Shown here piece after piece: positions 1 through 11,817 of a DNA stretch of 64,000 nucleotides (its first letter is position 1; every line of letters starts with the position of its first letter). The notes beneath the pieces were generated by a model that was not told where the DNA came from, made no database searches, and saw only the letters and a list, made by a program, of their open reading frames with translations. The stretch comes from Anarhynchus alexandrinus. Taxonomy: Eukaryota > Chordata > Aves > Charadriiformes > Charadriidae. Where the stretch lies: contig VUYV01000044.1 in NCBI GenBank assembly GCA_008711295.1, forward strand, positions 3,154,094 to 3,218,093. The letters run 5' to 3'. Position numbers and translations under genes: made by a program.

Positions 1-1672
1 TTGGAGGGGGAGGCAGGATCAAACAAGGCTCCTTATGAGGGAAGTGCAGTGGGAGCTGCTCACCTCAGGAGCGCCGTAGACCTGGACTGCTCCCAAAATC
101 CCACGGGAATTTTTTTTTTCAGTTATTCTCCCCTTGTCTTCTCCTCTGATGACTTCTACTATCCTTATTGAGAAGGACAGGGATGCAATTCATCCAAGCA
201 CTTTTGCCAAAATGCCCGTGTCTGAACTCTGCCACTGAGGACTCCTTGGCAATCGCCTTCCAGCCTTCAGCTGAAGATTTATTTTACACCAGTGTTCAGA
301 TTTCTTCTTGTTCGTGTTCACTCATCACCATACCAAAAGTGGGTAGGATTGCCTCCTGTTATTCTTTGACGATGGTTCAACTTGGCTTAGCTCCTTCCTC
401 CTTATCTTTCTTTCGCTACCTGTTCTCCAGCTGCTCAAGTTTAGGCATTTGTCTGGTCGTGACTTTTGTCTTTTTTTCAGGTATTAACTTTTGCATCTTC
501 TCCATTCAATGCAGAACTCGCTACCTGCCATGGGTTTATCAAGAAATTTTTTGAGGCCTGGGTTGCTGAAACCAAGGCGTTCTCAGAGAGCATCTTTCAT
601 TTAGGAGCAGAAGTTGGATATTGCTTTGTAGCTCTCCTTAAAAGAAAAGGTTTCACAATGTGAACTCTGCACACTGTGAAGACTCAGAAGGCAAATAAAA
701 ACAGGCTGTCAGTATTGTGTTAATAATAATGTTTGGGGTTAGACCATGACATTTAGAGCTGGATATATTACAGCACCATTTGAGCTGCAGCTTTCATACA
801 CCTCCAACCTCTTCTCCTTTGAGCCTTTGTCTTCAAAACACCCTTCTTCAGTGACACTGAAGAATCTGATCATGTTTAATCTTGGGTAATGTAGTTAAGC
901 TGATATCTAATCTTTCCTTAATATCACCTTTATTCTCTGCTGTTCAGCTGTCACTTTTTCCTGTGCAGATCTTTGGTCCCTGTTGGTAAACTGCAGTTGG
1001 GAGCTGCCCAGGCTGATGGACCATCGTGTACAGCTGGGTGGATATGGGACACAAGCGGTGCACAGGGCTCGTGCAGACCGTTGGCCAACCCTCGCTTGTG
1101 TCCAGGCTCATCTCAGACGAGGGCGCAACCTCCTCTGGGCCAGGGCACCATCTGCATTTTTTTCCTAAAGCAGCTTCAAAAGTGATGGACTGCTGCGAGC
1201 ACCAGGATGATGACTTAAATAAAAATATTTTAATGTCAATAAAGTAAGAGAAAGAGGAATACCAACAGAGATTTAAGACAGATGCAAATTAAAGGGCACA
1301 GTATAATGATTAGTGATGTTTAAGGGCAAAAAACATTATGTAGAAAGCATGTTTTATGCCTCACCTAAGTGAAAAGAAGCAGGTTACATTCCTTGGATTG
1401 AAGCAGGTTGAATTTCACAGCAAAATCTTTCTAAGTTGGCCATTTCATCAGGGACTATGAAAGTTTCCTACAAAATAAAGTTTTTGCCTTCATTTCAGTG
1501 GATTTCAACGTAGGTCAAGGTATAGGTCCCAAACAAATTCGTAATTCCTCTCTCGGAGTTTGATACTTCTTCTATTTATGTAGTGGTCCCACTCCAAGTA
1601 TAATGTAAATCAGACCAACAAAATTTGAATGTAAGCTTTAGAATAAGGGGAATTAAAAATAGAAATAAACTT
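1..1672. other. Non-coding stretch, no gene recognised
   Basis: Moderately AT-rich sequence with a T10 tract at 110-119. The part around 970-1200 is richer in G and C and carries three overlapping short open frames of 60-73 codons in different phases, which argues against any one being coding. I see no splice-bounded exon, RNA gene or recognisable repeat here. Confidence 0.6.
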
Positions 1673-1685
1673 CCCCCCCCCCCCC
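1673..1685. repeat. Poly-C homopolymer (13 C)
   Basis: An uninterrupted run of 13 cytosines in otherwise AT-rich DNA. A run of the same length occurs at 46123-46135. Such runs are prone to length error in sequencing, so the true length may differ. Confidence 0.9.
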
Positions 1686-4089
1686 GTAATGTTTTGTTTT
1701 TCATTAGCCTTTTCAAGTTGGAGACTAGCATTTAGATTTCCAAGCTTTGCTCTCTGGCTGGTAACGCTAATAATTACTTCTGAAAGATAAAAATATGAAA
1801 CTCTTGGATAATAACATGGCTGTAGGGATTTAATGAATTCCCGTAGGACTAGCCAAATTGCAAGAGCGGCCAGCATTACGTCACTTGATGGGGATACAAG
1901 ATGTGTTCAGAATAATCATGTAAAATTAAAGCAAGTGATAATTTTAGTGGTTTCCCCTTTATTTTTCTGTACATAAGAAAACTGCCATTGGTTAGGATTT
2001 GTTAATGTAATAAGCAACCAAAAAAAAATCAGGTTTTACAATGAAAAAGAACATTCTTATGCTTGTTTACAATGATTCTTTAGTAAAATTACCTAACAAT
2101 GTTATGACTGTATATTGTCAATATTTTAATATAGGAAAGTTTTAGTTATATTACAAAAAATTATAAATCATTACGTAAAATGATATATTCTATGGCTAGC
2201 AGGATACCTAAACACTACTGTAAAAATGAAAAAAGGATCTATTAATGCAATAAACCTACTTAATAAAAGTTGCTTTCATATTCAAAACCAAAATATTAAA
2301 GCATGCTCCATATCTGAAAGTCAAAAGTGAAAGAATAAATTAACTAAGGTTAAGAACCTTGTAGCAGCTGACTAACAAAGCTCTAGGGCATTATAAAATT
2401 TCATGCTCTTGTAATAAAAAGGATAAAGAATTGGCTAGAAGACCACTAAAAGTTAAAATAAATGAACATAAAGTAGATGAAAAAGCTTGACACAACTGAG
2501 ACCACAAATGTGTAAAGACCAAAGACACAGTTTCAAGCCATTAGAGGACTGAATTAAATGCAAAATGAATCCTAGTAGTAAATTAATAGAAAATTACAAA
2601 GGTAAATGAGCTCTGTTTCACAGTTACAGAAAACTTTTAATATCATTTTTATATCTTTTTTTTTCCTGGTACTTGAAAATATAGAAGTGTGATGAGTTAA
2701 ATTCTGGCACATGCCCAAACCAGAAACAATTCTTAATATTTCTGCATATAGAAAAGTCACATTTTATAGAAGAGACAGAAGCATGATCACGCAAGACATT
2801 TTCCACTTAAGGTGGGAGCAATTTATCATTTAAATCTTTATAAAAAAAATGTTTTATATAGTGTATTAAAGAAAAGTTTTACTTCTAAGCTCAGTCCCAC
2901 CTTCTTTTATGTAAATCTTCAAAAGCGACAATGAAAAAAGATCAAATTATTTGGACTTGTTTTGTTACTATTTCTTAGTCAGTGGATAAGACTGGGAAGG
3001 GAAGATGTTAAAAAGGTAGAGAAATTGCAAGATGCTGAAGAGCCTATTATAAACTAAAGCAAGGAATCATTGTTTTCCTCACAGACTGTAAGGCAGCCAA
3101 AATCTGTAATGTTTGCAAGATCAAACATAGTCAAAACATGGAAGCAAACAAACCTCTGGTATTGATACGTTCTTTGTTCGCCAGCATAAGAAATGTTTGC
3201 CTCTCTGACCATTTTTGTGTTTGGAAAACTTGTCAGTGATGTGAAAATTGGCAAACCTTTGCCTGGTACCTGCACTGCAGGTGGTTCCGAATCCAGCCTG
3301 ACTCCCAGGCTAACAAAAAAACCCAAACAACGGAAACCACCTTGTGAGGTCATTTGGAAATATCAGTGCTTTGAACCCCAAAATGCCCAAAGATGGTTTC
3401 TTGGGTGAAGCTGGATCCCTTTGATTCGGTTCCAGTGCCTAGAGATCTTCATGCTCTTTATTCCAGTAGGGTGCTGCCTTTTGAAGGCAAGGTCCCACGC
3501 TGAAATAGGTTCTGGTTTGATCTGTGCAATCCAGTGTGTTAGGAGCACAGTTGATCACTGCAGGTGATCCATCGGTCTCCAAATAGCTATTAAAAGACTT
3601 TCTCTGTAAACTGAGTCCACTTTACGTTTTGAAAAGTTCCAGGTGACATAGGACCATATTACCTCCATCATACTAAGCGATAGCCAGGTGTAAGGCACTG
3701 GTTATGGTCTTAAAAATACATTCTCCACCATGGTCTTTGAAATAAACAAACTGCAAGTCTTTTTCTAAAATCATGAACACGCTACTTTATACCAACAACA
3801 TGAGTGACTGGAAATAAAAGATTTATGTGTGGTGTATGTCTGTCTCTTTACGAGCTTAAGTACAGAGGGCTTTTAGGGCTCTCCGTAAAACTTGTGAACT
3901 TTGGTTTCAGCTCCTTATTTTGAGAAACTGTCTTCCTCCAGTCCTTATTTTCTGGGGTTTTTTTTTGTGGTTTGCCCTTCAGTGCTCTTTGTGGGTATTT
4001 TATGCCCATGGGCTGCTCCACAGTAAGGATGTCGGCGTTCAAGTCAGCGCAACTCCAAGTTTCACCTCATTGTCACCTCCACAATAAAC
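1686..4089. other. AT-rich non-coding stretch
   Basis: Very AT-rich, especially 1980-2900, with many short A and T runs. A CRE-like octamer TTACGTCA is at 1876-1883; one such site is not significant alone. Open frames reach about 100 codons (reverse strand, 3054-3353) but match nothing I know. No gene or repeat family recognised. Confidence 0.6.
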
Positions 4090-4106
4090 TTTTTTTTTTT
4101 TTTTTT
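4090..4106. repeat. Poly-T homopolymer (17 T)
   Basis: A run of 17 thymines preceded by ACAATAAAC. On the reverse strand it reads as an A-tail, but no retroposed sequence can be recognised next to it, so it is called only as a simple repeat. Confidence 0.85.
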
Positions 4107-7100
4107 GAGAAAACCCCTAAAACCTTTAATGAGCAAAGTTGAAGCTTTCACAGTAAGAACGTTTGGTTTGCTGGAGATGAGCAGTGGTAGATTAGGAAGC
4201 CTGGTCCTGTGGCACATTGCTCAATGTGCTGTAGCTGAAAGTAACCATTATTTAATCACTGATTTACCTACAGGGATGACAGCATGACAGTAAGGCCCTC
4301 CTCAGTTTGCTTCATTACTTTTCTCCATTATAGAGCTGTAAAATAGCTTTCTTGAGTGTACGAGAAGGCACGTCCTGACGGGAAGGCCGGTTCAGCCATG
4401 TCTGCGGGTGGTTTGCTGGACACCACGAGGAACGCTAACAGAGTGCCATCGAGCTCTAAAACACAGCAATGCACTCCTGGGCAAGGATTGCCTCAGAGAT
4501 CTGGAAGTACAGGTCAAGAGCATGAATTCTTGTAGCCAACAGACGTAAGATGATGCAACCTGAGTGGGTTTTGTGACAGCTACACAAATATATGAGAGAG
4601 GATCTAATCATTTTGCCAATTTTTAGCCAGACTCATTCAGGTAGAAAAACTACAGTACCTTTTGGGTGGGGAACTTTGAAGTTTGATATGCTTAAAAGGA
4701 GTAAATTAAATTCTTTTGAAATGAAGAAGCTAGTGGGAAAAGCTGAAGTTCAACAACGTTAGTGATAATGGACTCCTACACAGCCTTTGGAATTTTTTGC
4801 AAGAGTACCATCGCTTCTCTTCATTAACAAACTGTCCTGTTCCTTTTTCTAGACCAGAGCTAGCACATCAATCTGACCATTTCTAATGAGATATAGGATA
4901 ATACTGCATGGACCAGACTTGCTTGTCAGCCACTGCCTGATGGGTTTAAAGTAAGAAACGATCCTTCATTAATTAACCTTCACTTTCTATGTAGATTCAC
5001 TCATTGAGATGCAGGTAATTAAACCAAGGTCACTTCAAGGACCGACAGAAGAAAAACAGCAATGCAAAGGTGGTGTGGTTGTTTTGATAGAGGGCTTTCA
5101 CTACAACTGTTTCAGGGTAACAGTTGCACATATAAAGGTGGATTTTTTGGAAAAAAGAAAACCGCCCTCTTTTTTAATGTGTCACCCTAAGGCTAAATAG
5201 GTTTTGGATCGAACTTTATAGACTTTGCGTGGCTTTCAGGATAGATTAGGAAAAGTAAATATCAGTAAACTCAAGAAAATTCAAGATAAAAAAATAATAA
5301 GATATGGCACAAAGGCAGGCGTGAACTTACTGAGTGGCCCTGACAGTGCCTGGAACATCCCTGCAAAAAAGACTCGCAATCTTGTGCCTCGTTTTAAAGT
5401 AATATTCACCAATTAAAAAAGAACGACTTCAGGTAGAAAACTGTATGTAGAAGATAGAAGTGCTATTTGCCTTAGTGTTCAGATTCATTTAACTGACTTT
5501 TAACCCTTACAAATGCAAGGATGTAAACCTATTGAGAGCTGTGCAACGCGAGCAGCTGCTCGCTCATTCACAGGTATAAGACTCCAATTATGAAACTGCT
5601 GTAGCTTGGGGATATAACAGTATTTTTTTGCAGCTCCTCCAAATTAGCTCTTACACCAGTCCAAGACATGTGAAGTTCCAAACTTTGATCACTGTTGAGA
5701 GCAAAGTGAATATATTGAACCTGCAAATAGCCTTTAGCTCTTTCCAAGTGGTTCCCTTATAATTTGAGTGTTAGATTAAAGTTGTATGTTATAGATTTTA
5801 ATAACTACCCTCCATTTGGTTTGCTGAGTACCACTTGCTGTGGATTATATGACCTACTCACCAGCATGTCCCATTATGAGCACTTAACCTTGAAAGTTGT
5901 AAAGACAGAACATTTAATCTGTTAAACACAGTCAGAATCAGAAGGTTATATAATTACAGGTAATTTGGCTTAGCACTTCTAATACTTTCCAATTATTAAA
6001 ATAAATTTTACTGAAAATTTTCTTCTCGTGAAATGGAAAAGAAATAATAGATATGGAAAAAATTAGGATCGCAGAACACAAATATTTGTTGAAATGTATA
6101 CATGAATTTGTTTCAATTAAGGTCATCAGTAATCATCGGTATAGTAAACTTTTACAAGCATGGATATTCAAATAACAAAATATAGTGTTAACAGTTATTC
6201 AGGAATACTAAGAGGAGATAAGAATGAATTTTAAATTCTTCTTCCACAAATATTCCTGATAGATATATGTTAGGGTAGAGGTAGTCACAGAGACATTTGT
6301 CCGCACACCAATTATAGCTTGTATTTTGATGTTTGAGTGCAGAACAGAATAAAAAAAGTGAAACATTCAAAAAATTACTATCTTCTTACGGAAATTCTAC
6401 AGCTAGACAAATAGCAAATTATTTTCATTATGAAATTAAAAATCAATAAAATTAAAAGATTATAAAAAATAGGAAATCATTCACTACAGAAGAAAAGACC
6501 AGGTAGCACATAACAGATAATAATCACAGTGTTTAAAGCTCTGCTGGAGAGCACTCCATTTTTATGGTGATGACAGAAATACAGATTTCTGTATAGATTA
6601 CAAAAGATTTATTCATTCTAATTTTAAGATAATTGAAGTTTCAATAAAGAGATTTTTTCTGTGCCATTTTACCACCCGCGGGTGTTTCTGTACCTTTAAA
6701 ACAACTGACTTGAGTAAATAAAGGATTCAGGTATAATATCATTGTAAATCAGCCTAGAATCAGATTTAAGAAGATGATCAATGCGTGTAACTTGGGGCTT
6801 TGTAGTCTGTAAACGCTTCAGAAAAGTTTTACATAACACTTTTAAAATGGAGGTAGAGAGTGAGGTCATAAATTAGACACCAAAACCTGAGTGTCCAATA
6901 ATCTCTGCCTAAATGTTGATTTTCCCTGAGGAACCAACAACATGCACTGAAAATGATGAAGACATCTGGAGTAACGTCTGCCACCCTGGAGCAGGCTTGA
7001 CACACAATGTAGTTTAAGACAGTGGCATCAGCTGATGCCATGGGGATTTCCATTTTAGTCCTCAAAACCAAACCCTTCATTTGTAAATGAGGGTGGTAAG

Positions 7101-8519
7101 AAAACTACACGCAGTTGCATTTCAGATACACAAACAGAGTTACTGCTGTTCCAGCACACGGTGGGCACCAACTCAGTGACACTCACTTGTACGCACACGA
7201 GTATTACACAGTCGTGAAACAGTCACGTGCGAATTAGATCTGCGTTTGGCACGGACATTTCACATGAATTACAAGAACTGTAAAAATGAGCAATTAGAAC
7301 TGCATTTCATTTGGAAATTTGAATTTTCAGCAGCACCACCATTTTTCCCAGGAAGGCAACGCTGTCAAAATGTTTTGTTTATACAAAGCTTTAAAAGGAA
7401 AAAAATGCCAAACAAACTAAAAATATGAAGTCAGCTGAACCTGAATGGAGCTCCAATTACACCCATTTTTTTTAAGCTTTTGCAAAAGTGTTTGAGCTTA
7501 ATTAGGTTAAGCTATTTCAAAGCATGCCCAGTTGTAATTTGTTTATGATACAGAGTTGCTCTTTGATCATGAATGTTCATTTTTATAGAAACCCTGTTAT
7601 CAGTCTCAGAATAAGAAATGAAATGAACAGTGCTTGTGCTAAGAAAATTTGGAAAAGTTTAAGAAGCTCAGAAAATAGCTGTCTTATTAATAAAAGAAAG
7701 ACATGACAATTTAGCATGTGATGGCAGTAGGGTAAGCAGTTATTTTTTAGGAAAGAAAGGGAAACTAAAGCATGTTCACGTACGCATCCTGCCTAAGACC
7801 TGGTAGCCTTTGGACTATCTTTAATAACCTGGTATCTAGTCCGAGTTTGAACTCGGCTGATTCTTGGGTAAAGCACCTATAATGTCCAGTCGTAATTGCT
7901 ATCCTTTGAAATCCTTCCATTCATTCTCGTAGAAAAAGAAAACAAAGCACTCCCCATCCTTGAAATTGCTGTTGGATTCGGATATTTCTAAGATATCTTA
8001 CCAGAAAGGTGAAAAAGGTACACTCTAGTGTCCCTAAGAAAATATTCTGGCTCTTAATTTTTAAAGAACGAACCTTAGCTGTTGTTGGAATTGGGTAATA
8101 AGAACATAGTCAGACCATATTTATTTAAAAGCACGAATCTAGGTTAGAGGCTGTAGGCTGGCTTTTTCAGCTTCTCTCTTTTTTTTTTTTTTGGTTTTGT
8201 TTTGTTTAAATCTTTTACGTTGTAAGATGGGTGCATTAACCGCACGGTTTTCAAGCTGAAGATCATCGAAAATACATGAATACATCTTGGCCTTTGGGAA
8301 GGGCTGTATTCACAGAGCATTTAAATGAGTTTTTTCAGATATTGCATGAAGATATTTTTGCACTCATAGGGGAATAATGCAGATCTGTCTAAGGTTCCCT
8401 GTACCAGCAAAACTATCTCTCTCTGGAACATGCTACAGAACGGATAAGAGCTTCATATGCAAAAATTGAGAGTTTTAAGACCGTATTTTAAAAATGTGTT
8501 CAGCTTTTTTTTTTTTTTT
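4107..8519. other. Non-coding stretch, no gene recognised
   Basis: AT-rich intergenic or intronic DNA. It includes a pyrimidine-rich patch at about 8165-8205 and a T-rich run near 8505-8519. Reading frames stay under about 85 codons. The only local structure I would single out is the palindrome at 5548-5563, listed separately. Confidence 0.6.
5548..5563. repeat. 16-bp perfect palindrome centred on an E-box
   Basis: GCGAGCAGCTGCTCGC is its own reverse complement and is centred on CAGCTG, an E-box of the class bound by ASCL/MYOD-type bHLH factors. About one 16-bp palindrome is expected by chance in 64 kb, so the palindrome is not statistically remarkable. The CpG pairs at both ends are unusual for this AT-rich setting. 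Confidence 0.5.
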
Positions 8520-8790
8520 AATGCAATCGGTAACATGAGTTGCCTATATGCATCCTTGCGCATCCAAGGATGCCATGATTGGTCATCTCTGTGTGATCTC
8601 ACCTGATTTATGCACATATTAGATGCTGATGCAAATTAGACATGCAATATTTGTACACTTTTTAAAATGTAGGTCTTAATGACTCACCTACCAAAACAAA
8701 ATTAATGATGTTGTAGAGCAATATGCAAATATTTGCTCTTTGACAATGAAGTCTTCAAGAAGCAGCCAAGAATCCTGTATCATTAGTAAG
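8520..8790. promoter_or_regulatory. Candidate conserved non-coding element with POU octamers
   Basis: This block has the mixed, motif-dense look of a vertebrate enhancer. It contains two exact octamers ATGCAAAT (8629-8636, directly followed by TAG to give a TAAT-type core, and 8723-8730). The second lies in the palindrome GCAAATATTTGC at 8725-8736. A 9-bp inverted repeat (8550-8558 with 8565-8573, loop 6) sits at the left. No simple repeat interrupts it. Conservation is inferred from appearance, not measured. POU/homeodomain binding would be the expected input. The target gene is unknown and need not lie in this window. Confidence 0.35.
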
Positions 8791-11747
8791 GCCAATCAAC
8801 TTATTCATAGTAAACAACTAAGTCAATGAGCTCAGTCTCTTCTCCTGTTCACAATTAACTTTGAATTACCTTCACATTTTTCAAATGTATTTAATATCCA
8901 ACATTTATTTTGAGTTGTAGCCAGATTTATGAAGGTATTTTGTCAACAGGAGATGGACACATACACTGCTCGGGCGCTTTTTCAAAACCCATTAGGTACG
9001 TCCCAAGTTTTGTCTGTATCTGGTCCTAATTTTTGGTCTTTATGGTGGACAGAGACTTCTTTTGTTAGCGGTGTTCGCAATTTTGGACACTAAGATGGGT
9101 TACGTACACTGAGTGGACTCAAATCACCTGGTATTATTTTTGCTCCAATTAGACTGCATTTAGTTACTATATCCGTATTTAAAATCTGCTTTCCATAAAT
9201 GTTAAGCAACATTCCCTTAAAAATTGCTGTTTCAGTTAACATTTCTGCCCATAAATCAGTCACTGGAATATTCAGAGAAAGCAAATATGAAAGGGGTGTG
9301 AACACAGCTGAAGGCTATTCAATGTTTTATTCAAGGGAGTTTTCATGGAAAATATTTTGAGGTATTTGCTTAGTTCTAATCATTACCATGGGACGCCCTG
9401 GAAATCCAATAGTAACAGAAGTGCCAAAACTTGAAAGCAATTAAGTATGTCTGAAGAAAGAAATTTTCATTTTATGTTTGTGTTGAAATTTCGGTGCAGG
9501 AAGGAGGCAGCCCAGCGAAGCCAAATTCCACAATTCTCTCAGCCTTCAGCGGTTTGGAAGGCCATAGATCTAACCTAAGCTCTGTGAGACCCTCTGTAAC
9601 TACAGGGAGCTTTTGTTTTCTGTCAATATTTTTGCCAGGAACTTGGCTATTGCTGAGCTCCAAGCGGAGGCAGGCTGTTTACATTTCCTGTGAAATACTG
9701 CAGGCAACAAAAGTGTGTTGGGATAGAGGTCCTGGTGGAAAAGCACCACGTTTTGTCTACATCCAGGAGAGCAGTATAGCGGAGCGACATATGAGCTGGT
9801 GCTGAAGTAGCTCAAGTACCAAGAACAAAATAGCCAATAAGTTTGTTGCGGACAAATTAGCCCAAGCAGAGTGTCCCCTCCATTACAGGTCAGGCACCTT
9901 TCGGAGACACAGGTTTTGCGAGTTGCTGGTGACCTAAAAGGTACTGAACCTACGCAGCCATTATTTTCCATTTTAATAGGAGTGGAGGAAGCCGATCAGA
10001 TCACAGATGCACTCAATAATGTGATGAATGGCACCTTCAACAGACTCCTAAAAACTTTCCATGGTGCTAGGGCTTCACCATGCCTCCTTTTATTGCGTAT
10101 TAGCAGCCAGAGAAATGCGAGAAGGATTTTCATGCTTGTAAGAGTTCAGCATCGAGTTATAGCTGAGCGCTAGCGCTTCTCTTACTTTACATTCAGAGGG
10201 TTCTTTGTCTGGGCTGCATATTCAGAGAGATAACAACAATGAGAATTCATGGAAATTCAGTGCCCTCTTCCTCTCCTCTGATAAAGCACAAGATAATAAA
10301 GACATTGCATCTGAAACATATTTGGTCGAATTTTGGAAGGCCAAAATATGAAGGCATTTCATAAATTAGGATGGATGGATGAACTCTCGTAGCATAAAAG
10401 AATGCCAAGGAACCATACAGGTTTTTTTTTCCCCCTTCAGGATTCAGCACTTAGCAGCTATTCAATTACTGTTTCAAGATAAAGCACGAATGCAACAGCT
10501 ACTTTACACTATACTTCATATTTTACTTTCTCATGAATATAGAATTGTATTGCTGATCACACAAGCATCACACATCTAAGTCCTAATATCCACAGCCTCA
10601 AAAAAAACCCGATGCCACAGAAAAAGATTCTTTTTTACTGTGTTTCAATTGTCTGAATACTCAGAGAACTGTAGAATCTCCTGGCTGATAGAGGCTTTCA
10701 TTTAAAAAAAAAAAAAAAGGAGGCAATTATAAGCTATACATTTTGGGAGCTCATTTATGGGGTACAAGAAGATCTTGGCAGATTTTGTTAAATATGACCA
10801 GCTAAATCATGCAAGCCTAACTGGAAACCACGGATCCATGTATTCTTAGAGCCAATCGACATAGTAGACAAGCAACATTTGCTAACTGTTCTGACATCTT
10901 CCTTTGGCTCTGTAACTCATGATTTATGTTTGCAATGTTCTTTGCAAATATGAACCACAGAATTTGTTTCATATTTTGTACATGTTCTAGCATGCTTTGT
11001 TTGTTGGGGATTGGTTGGCTCTGGCCATAGTTACTGAATTAGAAAAAGTCTCCTAAAATTTCTGGGAGCGCTCAGAGTCCCGTGATACAAGCAGTAACAA
11101 AAAATTCAGTGTTTGTCAAGTGCGTATCAGCCTTCATCGTAGCTAGTCTCCTAACTGAAACTTCCATGAGTATTACTAATGGTTGCTCAGTGGTGTCTGA
11201 AAAAGCAGAAAACCACCCTACAAAACCAGCAAAACGATTACTGGCACCTTTGTTGGCAGCTGGATTGGAATGGTTTCTGGAGACTCAAAAGCCAGGCTCA
11301 CTCGGAGGTGACTGCTCCAGACGAGGAGGTTAAGGGATGTCATCAATGGGGGCAGAGCGGTGCAAGAAATACATGTATATCACTGCCTGCATTGTCGCTG
11401 TTCTCTGAGAAGAGGAGACAGTTCCGTTCCTTTAATAATCCTCCTGGTTCTGTGCGATACTGGTTTCAACAGAGTTTGAACACCTGGACTTGGATGTGGC
11501 GTGAAAAACACACCATTGTGTCCTTTAGGAATGGGACCTTGACCAGTCGGTATAGCACTGTAATGGGGCTGTTCAGGACATGTGTCTTCCAGGCTCCATC
11601 CGGGTTATTATTTAAAAAAATAAAAATTGGATAACAAAGGATAACTGTCTCGCATAAATAACAGACAGTAGCATAGAACACGATACGAGAGCAGAAAATA
11701 TGAAAGCAGCATAAAAGCTACATCATATTTCTCAATATACACTGTTT
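8791..11747. other. Non-coding stretch, no gene recognised
   Basis: Mixed composition. It holds A15 at 10704-10718 and the 12-bp palindrome AGCGCTAGCGCT at 10166-10177. Short open frames at 9494-10173 and 11179-11634 (up to 151 codons) overlap each other on both strands and match no known protein. A pyrimidine tract ending in CAG at about 10420-10440 resembles a splice acceptor, but the downstream frame is not recognisable. Confidence 0.55.
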
Positions 11748-11817
11748 GGTCCCAATTCTGCCATCAGTTGCAGGGTACAATGACTTTACACATTGTAATT
11801 GAGGGCATAATTGAACC
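11748..11817. mobile_element. Short ancient inverted-repeat (MITE-like) element
   Basis: The two ends are imperfect inverted repeats of about 23 bp. The left arm at 11748-11772 includes GGTCCCAATTCTGCC. The reverse complement of the right arm at 11795-11817 includes TTCAATTATGCCCTCA. Allowing one gap, roughly three quarters of the arm positions agree, with about 20 bp between the arms. Palindromic elements with an AATTCTGCC...GGCAGAATT layout are familiar to me from sauropsid genomes, but I cannot give a database name. This copy is old and cannot move. No target-site duplication is evident. Confidence 0.5.

Noticed and set aside
4090..4106. T17 as the tail of a reverse-strand processed pseudogene
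   Set aside because: No retroposed gene sequence or target-site duplication can be recognised beside it.
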